From IMG/VR virus record IMGVR_UViG_3300050015_000102, positions 1 to 23,809 of that record: 23,809 nt of DNA; one strand, given 5' to 3'. The position numbers and the translations under genes are program-made. Positions 21,079 through 23,809 of the stretch are shown here, piece by piece. Each line of letters begins with the position of its first letter. Position 1 is the stretch's first letter. This stretch comes from a virus. The notes beneath the pieces were generated by a model. That model was not told where the DNA came from, did not search any database, and was given only the letters and a program-made list of their open reading frames with translations.

Positions 21079-21107
21079 TTGCAATCGGCTTTTACCTATG
21101 GTACGCT
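21079..21107 (+). promoter_or_regulatory. Early rightward promoter with operator over the -35 box
   Basis: TTGCAA (21079-21084), spacer of 17 bases, TACGCT (21102-21107); TG one base ahead of the -10 box gives an extended -10. The -10 match is modest (3 of 6), so the extension matters. It faces the HNH and DUF2303-like genes. The -35 is part of the GCTTGCAA site. Confidence 0.5.
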
Positions 21108-21376
21108 ATTCCCCAAAGCAAAATAAACGAGAAAGGAAAACCGTCAAGCCTTAATGTCATAAAGTTTTTATCTGCGAGTCTGATTTTGGCAGTTCAAGGG
21201 CTGCAATCAAAAACGGACAACCTTTTAGAAACGACAAAGAGCGTTGCAACTAGGCCGTGGTTGCAAACAGTAGCGGGAGAACAGCCGGACGCAAGCAAAG
21301 AACAAAGTAAGATGTAAAGGTTACACGGTAAAATGTAAGGGGTTATTAATAAAGATGTCAAGGAAAGGGGGAATGA

Positions 21377-21688
21377 ATGGCAAGAAGTTATTTCACTAGG
21401 ATGAAATGGAACGCAGCGAACGTCGAAAAATGCAGAAAGCACCGTAAAACTTGGCGGGAAAAAAACCCGAAAAAAATAAAAGCTGAGAATGTCGTAAACA
21501 AGGCAATTATCAAGAGAGACATAGAAAGGAAACCTTGTGAAATTTGCGGAACGTTTCCAGCTGAGGCACACCACGATAATTATGATGAGCCATTTTTGGT
21601 CAAGTGGTTATGCAGCGATTGTCACCGCAGACATCATCTGATTTCAATGGGATATAAAATAAATGTGCCGATGAATGCGCAACAATAA
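21377..21688 (+). CDS. HNH-type zinc protein, first early gene
   Basis: The 103-residue product has a basic N terminus ('KCRKHRKTWREKNPKKIK') and a compact zinc/HNH fold: Cys54 and Cys57 ('CEIC'), His65-His66 ('EAHHDNYDEP'), 'KWLCSDCHRRHH' with Cys79, Cys82 and His86-His87. This type is widespread in phages, often annotated as HNH endonuclease, but lacks an obvious catalytic Asn, so it may only bind DNA. AAAGGGGGAATGAATG gives a purine-rich ribosome site. It is the first plus-strand gene after the control region. Confidence 0.7.
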   Translation: MARSYFTRMKWNAANVEKCRKHRKTWREKNPKKIKAENVVNKAIIKRDIERKPCEICGTFPAEAHHDNYDEPFLVKWLCSDCHRRHHLISMGYKINVPMNAQQ

Positions 21689-21709
21689 ATCTATAAGAAG
21701 GAGGACATT

Positions 21710-22093
21710 TTGAAAACCACGGAAACAGTATCATTGGAATCAATAGGGGCCGGTGCCGCAGTCGAGCGCTTTCAACTCGCGCTGCAGGAGGTTTTGGACA
21801 ACATCATCGACCCGAACACGGACGCGAAAAAGGCAAGGGTAATCACCTTGAAAATCACAATGAAGCCGGACGAAAACCGGGAATTCAGCTCAGCGGAAAT
21901 CTCAGTAGGCACTACCCTGGCGCAGATGGAGCCGGTCAAGACCAAAATCTTTATCGGTAGAGATCAGCAGGGCCACGGCGTTGCCTGTGAGTATGATCCC
22001 GATCAGATGCAGATGTTTCAACCGCCTGCACTTCCGGCGGGAATGGACAATATTTACAAGCTCAATAAAAAGGAGGCCGCGAAAACATCATGA
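21710..22093 (+). CDS. Replication-terminator-like phage protein
   Basis: The 127-residue product is beta-rich in the middle ('RVITLKITMKPDENREFSSA', 'EISVGTTLAQMEPVKTKIFI') after a helical start with 'AAVERFQLALQEVLDNIIDP'. The pattern '(A/V)....ALQEV..NI.DPNT.A...R.I...(I/V).(M/L)KP' is what I recall for phage proteins annotated as 'replication terminator protein', which commonly precede a DUF2303-like gene, as here. The start is TTG, with AAGGAGG seven bases before it. The end overlaps the next ATG by four bases. Confidence 0.7.
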   Translation: MKTTETVSLESIGAGAAVERFQLALQEVLDNIIDPNTDAKKARVITLKITMKPDENREFSSAEISVGTTLAQMEPVKTKIFIGRDQQGHGVACEYDPDQMQMFQPPALPAGMDNIYKLNKKEAAKTS

Positions 22094-22806
22094 TCATTGT
22101 AAACGCTATTAACAAATTGCTCGACTTGGCCAATCCAGTAACATTTGATTTTGGCGGCCGGATGTATACCAGCAAGGGGCTTGTGCCGGTAAAAGAGCCC
22201 CTTCCATATCCGTTGACCGTTCATACCCTATCAGGATTGGCGGATTACCTGACAAAAAAGATCGATGCCCTGAATACAGAAACGCTGGTTTTGCACGTCG
22301 GAAGTCCGACCGAAGTTAATCTTCTCGGTTATTTACAAGGTGCCTCTTTTTGTGAACGGGCGGAATTTATCAGCGCAGTTTTCGAGCCGCCACAATTTCG
22401 TATGGGCGATTATGCCAGCCTTGAAAGTTTCCTTATTGGCATCCAGGCTTATTTCGTTCAGGACGCAAACACAGCGGCGCTTCTTAAGGTTATCGGCAAC
22501 ATCAAAGACGAAAGCGTAGTTAATTTCAGCGACAATGGAGTCACTCAGGCCGTAACCGCAAAAACAGGCATCAGCATGGTAGAAATCACGCCTGTTCCTA
22601 ATCCGGTAACCCTGCGGCCATTCCGCACCTTCCCCGAAATCGAACAACCGGAAGGTCTTTTCGTTTTCCGAATGAGACAGCAGGAAAAGCAAGCCCCGGC
22701 CTGCGGCCTTTGGGAAGCGGATAACAAGCAGTGGAAGATTGAAGCGGTCAAGGGAATCGCGGCATGGTTGCAGGAGAGACTGCCGGAGATCCCGATTATA
22801 GCGTAA
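22090..22806 (+). CDS. DUF2303-like phage protein
   Basis: The 238-residue product matches the layout of phage DUF2303-like proteins: 'FDFGGRMYTSKGLVPVKEPL' near the N terminus, 'PLTVHTLSGLADYLTKKIDA', 'HVGSPTEVNLLGYLQG', 'FEPPQFRMGDYASLESFLIG', and later 'VTLRPFRTFPEIEQPEGLFV' and 'FRMRQQEKQAPACGLWEADN'. Function is not known; these genes are expressed early with recombination or replication genes. The start overlaps the previous gene. Confidence 0.75.
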   Translation: MIIVNAINKLLDLANPVTFDFGGRMYTSKGLVPVKEPLPYPLTVHTLSGLADYLTKKIDALNTETLVLHVGSPTEVNLLGYLQGASFCERAEFISAVFEPPQFRMGDYASLESFLIGIQAYFVQDANTAALLKVIGNIKDESVVNFSDNGVTQAVTAKTGISMVEITPVPNPVTLRPFRTFPEIEQPEGLFVFRMRQQEKQAPACGLWEADNKQWKIEAVKGIAAWLQERLPEIPIIA

Positions 22807-22953
22807 AAATAAACCTGGAGAAAGGCCGTTGAAGTGCTGGTGCGCCATAGGTCCACTACTGGCAGGCGTGAGGTAAACACTAAAGCAGGAATACGAGCTG
22901 GTACAAATGATACCCTAACAAACCTGCCACCAGCGCGATCAACAGGAGGAATT
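22807..22953 (+). other. 147-base gap with complementary segments
   Basis: No gene is convincing here. GCTGGTG (22836-22842) complements CACCAGC (22928-22934), and GGCAGG (22861-22866) complements CCTGCC (22923-22928); GGTA and TACC frame a small loop in between. These could form a structured leader for the next gene. A 15-codon frame from TTG 22830 after GGAG is too short to accept. Confidence 0.3.
22936..22949 (+). repeat. CGATCAACAGGAGG leader, first copy
   Basis: These 14 bases contain the ribosome site (AGGAGG) of the gene at 22954 and recur exactly at 23125-23138 before the gene at 23143. Confidence 0.85.
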
Positions 22954-23121
22954 ATGAAAAAAAATCATGTTTGGATAATTGAAGTGGAGTTGGCTTGGGG
23001 TGAATGGATTCCGTGGTATGGCGAATCATGTGCTACTAAAAAGCTGGCACATAAAGCACTCCTTTCCTTAAAACAAATACACTTTATGAAATTCCGTATT
23101 AAAAAATATGTAGGCGTGTAA
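22954..23121 (+). CDS. Small Trp-rich early protein, 55 aa
   Basis: The ATG at 22954 has AGGAGG at good spacing; longer in-frame readings from 22834 lack one and cross the structured gap. The product opens MKKNHVWIIEVELAWGEWIP and has four Trp in the first 21 residues, then a helix 'KKLAHKALLSLKQIHFMKF' and basic end. The pattern of Trp, 'VE......W.P', is common in small phage proteins that take a domain of unknown function. Function unknown. Confidence 0.65.
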   Translation: MKKNHVWIIEVELAWGEWIPWYGESCATKKLAHKALLSLKQIHFMKFRIKKYVGV

Positions 23122-23124
23122 GCA

Positions 23125-23138
23125 CGATCAACAGGAGG
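23125..23138 (+). repeat. CGATCAACAGGAGG leader, second copy
   Basis: An exact second copy of the 14-base leader, supplying the ribosome site for the gene starting at 23143. Confidence 0.85.
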
Positions 23139-23142
23139 GAAT

Positions 23143-23370
23143 ATGGGGGCAACAATGATACAAAAATATAAATACGAAGAATTGCATAATCTAGGTCATT
23201 TTGAAGAAATAGATTTTGTTCTTTTTGGAGATCACGTTGACGAGATCGAGCGGTTGCGGGAGCAGAACAAGGCGCTGTTGGAAGCGTTAAAAGAGGTGAT
23301 TAAAATATCTGACCGTAAACATGAAGCGTGGGACAAAGCAAAAGCCGCAATCGCAAGGTGTGAAAAATGA
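23143..23370 (+). CDS. Small coiled-coil early protein, 75 aa
   Basis: The product has a short N-terminal part ('YKYEELHNLGHFEEIDFVLF') and a coiled-coil C-terminal part with the phage-typical sequence 'IERLREQNKALLEALKEVIK' and 'DKAKAAIARCEK'. Similar 'LR.QN..LLEAL......A...A..AIA' tails are found in many small phage proteins. AGGAGG precedes ATG; a second ATG (MIQKYK) lies four codons later. Its end overlaps the next possible start. Confidence 0.7.
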   Translation: MGATMIQKYKYEELHNLGHFEEIDFVLFGDHVDEIERLREQNKALLEALKEVIKISDRKHEAWDKAKAAIARCEK

Positions 23371-23402
23371 ACTACCGAATCATTAAATTGGAGGAAAACG
23401 GC

Positions 23403-23645
23403 ATGGGAAAAGACATCACTAAAAGCGCTAAAGGGTTTTTGATGTTCCTCGGTTGCGGAGCAATCATTGTTATCCTTCTCATGGCCTGGGTTCTCTTTGT
23501 ACCATCGCCACGGCTTGAGAGGGTGAAGATTGCCATGCACGATGAGCAGACCTTTCAACAGTTACGGCAGAAGCACGGTTTAAAGGCGACGGGGATTGTG
23601 GTCTACGAAGAAGACGGCAAGGCTTATTATTACAAGGACGGGTAA
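23403..23645 (+). CDS. Single-span membrane protein, 80 aa
   Basis: I choose ATG 23403, since GGAGG stands eight bases before it. An upstream in-frame ATG at 23367 (overlapping the previous stop by four bases, with weaker AAGGTG) would add 12 residues. The product has a hydrophobic span (about residues 11-35, 'FLMFLGCGAIIVILLMAWVL'), then a soluble part 'HDEQTFQQLRQKHGLKATGI' and 'VVYEEDGKAYYYKDG'. It is an early membrane protein of unknown role. Confidence 0.6.
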   Translation: MGKDITKSAKGFLMFLGCGAIIVILLMAWVLFVPSPRLERVKIAMHDEQTFQQLRQKHGLKATGIVVYEEDGKAYYYKDG

Positions 23646-23683
23646 AAGGTAAAGTTTCAATAATGCAGGCGGGGAGCGGAAAG

Positions 23684-23809
23684 ATGGAAAACCTATCATA
23701 TCTTAGAACAGAATATGCCCGGGAAAAGATGATCGAGGAATACAACAAACCTTATCCAGTAAAGGAGGTTATTATGGGTTTTAATAATGAAGAAAAAGAA
23801 TGGCTTGAT
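23684..23809 (+). CDS. Early phage protein, start only (runs off the right edge)
   Basis: An open frame from ATG 23684 (GGGGAG and GGAAAG upstream) encodes MENLSYLRTEYAREKMIEEY and stays open to the end. A second in-frame ATG at 23774 has a stronger ribosome site (AAAGGAGG five bases upstream). Whether the product starts at the first, the second, or both cannot be decided here; the upstream 30 codons are plausible coding sequence. Confidence 0.5.
   Translation, partial: MENLSYLRTEYAREKMIEEYNKPYPVKEVIMGFNNEEKEWLD

Larger units (their letters stand above)
20993..21376. other. Divergent control region (384 bases without a convincing gene)
   Basis: It holds both switch promoters and paired sites. 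GCTTGCAA occurs once on each strand (21022-21029 on the minus, 21077-21084 on the plus). TTTGCATGG at 20986-20994 and its reverse complement at 21051-21059 flank the region, the first covering the repressor start. TTGCAA occurs again at 21244-21249 and 21261-21266. TGTAA-AGG-TTACA (21313-21325) is a further palindrome close to the HNH gene. The 270 bases after the plus promoter form an untranslated leader; an open frame from TTG 21066 has no ribosome site and I do not accept it. Confidence 0.6.

Noticed and set aside
21066-21317. Open frame of 83 codons on the plus strand in the control region
   Set aside because: The first codon is TTG inside the early promoter, no ribosome site precedes any start, and the sequence looks non-coding; the switch elements explain the region better.
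22333-22880. Long minus-strand frames opposite the DUF2303-like gene
   Set aside because: They are antisense shadows of a recognised plus-strand gene with good ribosome site coupling.

Overview
The window is a stretch of a tailed double-stranded DNA phage or prophage. The host is probably Gram-negative: there is an inner-to-outer-membrane (spanin-like) lysis protein, an exported lysozyme and a DUF3309 membrane protein. The sequence alone does not identify the species, and no host flank, integrase or tRNA gene is visible, so free phage and prophage cannot be told apart. A long flexible tail is inferred from the tube, terminator and gp10-like genes; no sheath gene is seen.

Layout. Everything from about 20992 down to 1 is read on the minus strand. 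In order of transcription it holds: a Cro/CI-type repressor and a Cys-rich small protein (20992-20553); a promoter followed by a small protein, a C5-cytosine DNA methyltransferase and an IS607-type serine recombinase (20452-18685); a stack of very small genes (18591-17753); a nuclease and replication block with an HNH enzyme, a NinG/Rap-like protein, a zinc-ribbon/HTH protein, a second HNH enzyme and a DUF1376 replication-type protein (17756-14781); three small genes including an HTH protein; small and large terminase; a tiny basic protein; portal; a free-standing GIY-YIG homing endonuclease; a Mu gpF-like head protein; scaffold; P22-type coat protein; a beta-helix protein; two head-tail connectors; an embedded lysis module (4563-2775: coiled-coil membrane protein, DUF3309, DUF5675, lysozyme, holin-like, spanin-like); then gp10-like neck protein, tail terminator, tail tube and the first tail-assembly genes, running off the left edge.

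From 21377 to the right edge genes are read on the plus strand: an HNH-type zinc protein, a replication-terminator-like protein, a DUF2303-like protein and several small proteins. The 384-base interval 20993-21376 between the two arms looks like the genetic switch. It has two divergent promoter-like sequences, each with its -35 box inside an identical GCTTGCAA site. The repressor promoter is placed so that its transcript would begin at or next to the AUG, as for lambda cI from PRM.

Genes are packed very tightly, with many ATGA or one-base overlaps and strong Shine-Dalgarno sequences. Several genes are shorter than 60 codons and were found by reading the gaps: 4400-4561, 6980-7159, 12108-12263, 14608-14781, 17753-17884, 18075-18230, 18227-18346. 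The most notable points are the lysis module placed inside the neck genes, the IS607-like recombinase coupled to a solitary methyltransferase without TnpB, the switch region, and the homing endonuclease coupled on both sides within the head operon.
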